Positions 10,064 to 10,077 of a DNA stretch of 10,077 nt are shown here, piece by piece. How positions within the stretch are numbered: the stretch's first letter is position 1; each line of letters opens with the position of its first letter. The stretch is taken from NCBI GenBank assembly GCA_001969505.1, contig LSSK01000884.1:1-10077 (forward strand), written 5' to 3'. Both the position numbers and the translations under genes were made by a program. Source of the DNA: Zancudomyces culisetae. Taxonomy: Eukaryota; Kickxellomycota; Harpellomycetes; Harpellales; Legeriomycetaceae. The notes beneath the pieces are model-generated. The model was not told the DNA's origin. It ran no database searches and saw only the letters and a list, made by a program, of their open reading frames with translations.

Positions 10064-10077
10064 GTAAGTATGCGGGA

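Overview
This is nuclear DNA from a eukaryote, most likely a fungus. The coding stretches are interrupted by GT-AG introns of about 150 to 380 bp. Intergenic DNA is AT-rich, with many A/T homopolymers and microsatellites. The central gene is an FG-repeat nucleoporin with a yeast Nup1/Nup153-like layout. The number and length of introns (five in one acyl-CoA thioesterase gene) do not fit budding yeasts of the Saccharomyces type. An early-diverging (zygomycete-type) or other intron-rich fungus is more likely, but I cannot place it further.

Layout, left to right. (1) Positions 10-166, minus strand: first exon of an unrecognised gene that runs off the left edge; its N-terminus looks like a mitochondrial presequence. 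(2) Positions 167-845: intergenic. (3) Positions 846-3183, minus: a complete six-exon TesB/ACOT8-type acyl-CoA thioesterase, which I assembled exon by exon. Only its last exon is long enough to show as a clear open frame. The predicted product is 374 aa with its Asp/Ser/Gln catalytic triad intact. (4) Positions 3184-3937: intergenic, holding the thioesterase upstream region and the nucleoporin 3' region. (5) Positions 3938-7210, minus: a 1090-aa intronless FG nucleoporin. (6) Positions 7211-9457: a 2.2-kb gap between divergent genes, very low in complexity, with one speculative small multi-exon gene around 8285-8748. (7) Positions 9458-10063, plus: the first two exons of dephospho-CoA kinase, running off the right edge.

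The three minus-strand genes are in tandem and the kinase diverges from them. The thioesterase releases free CoA from acyl-CoA and the kinase makes CoA in the last step of its synthesis, so the window holds two CoA-metabolism genes flanking a nuclear-pore gene. Nothing shows that this neighbourhood is more than chance. The most notable non-coding signal is a (TAAAAG)n block found at a similar distance (about 118 and 133 bp) upstream of both complete minus-strand genes. I see no mobile element, CRISPR array, rRNA or tRNA, and no evidence of a novel multi-gene system.
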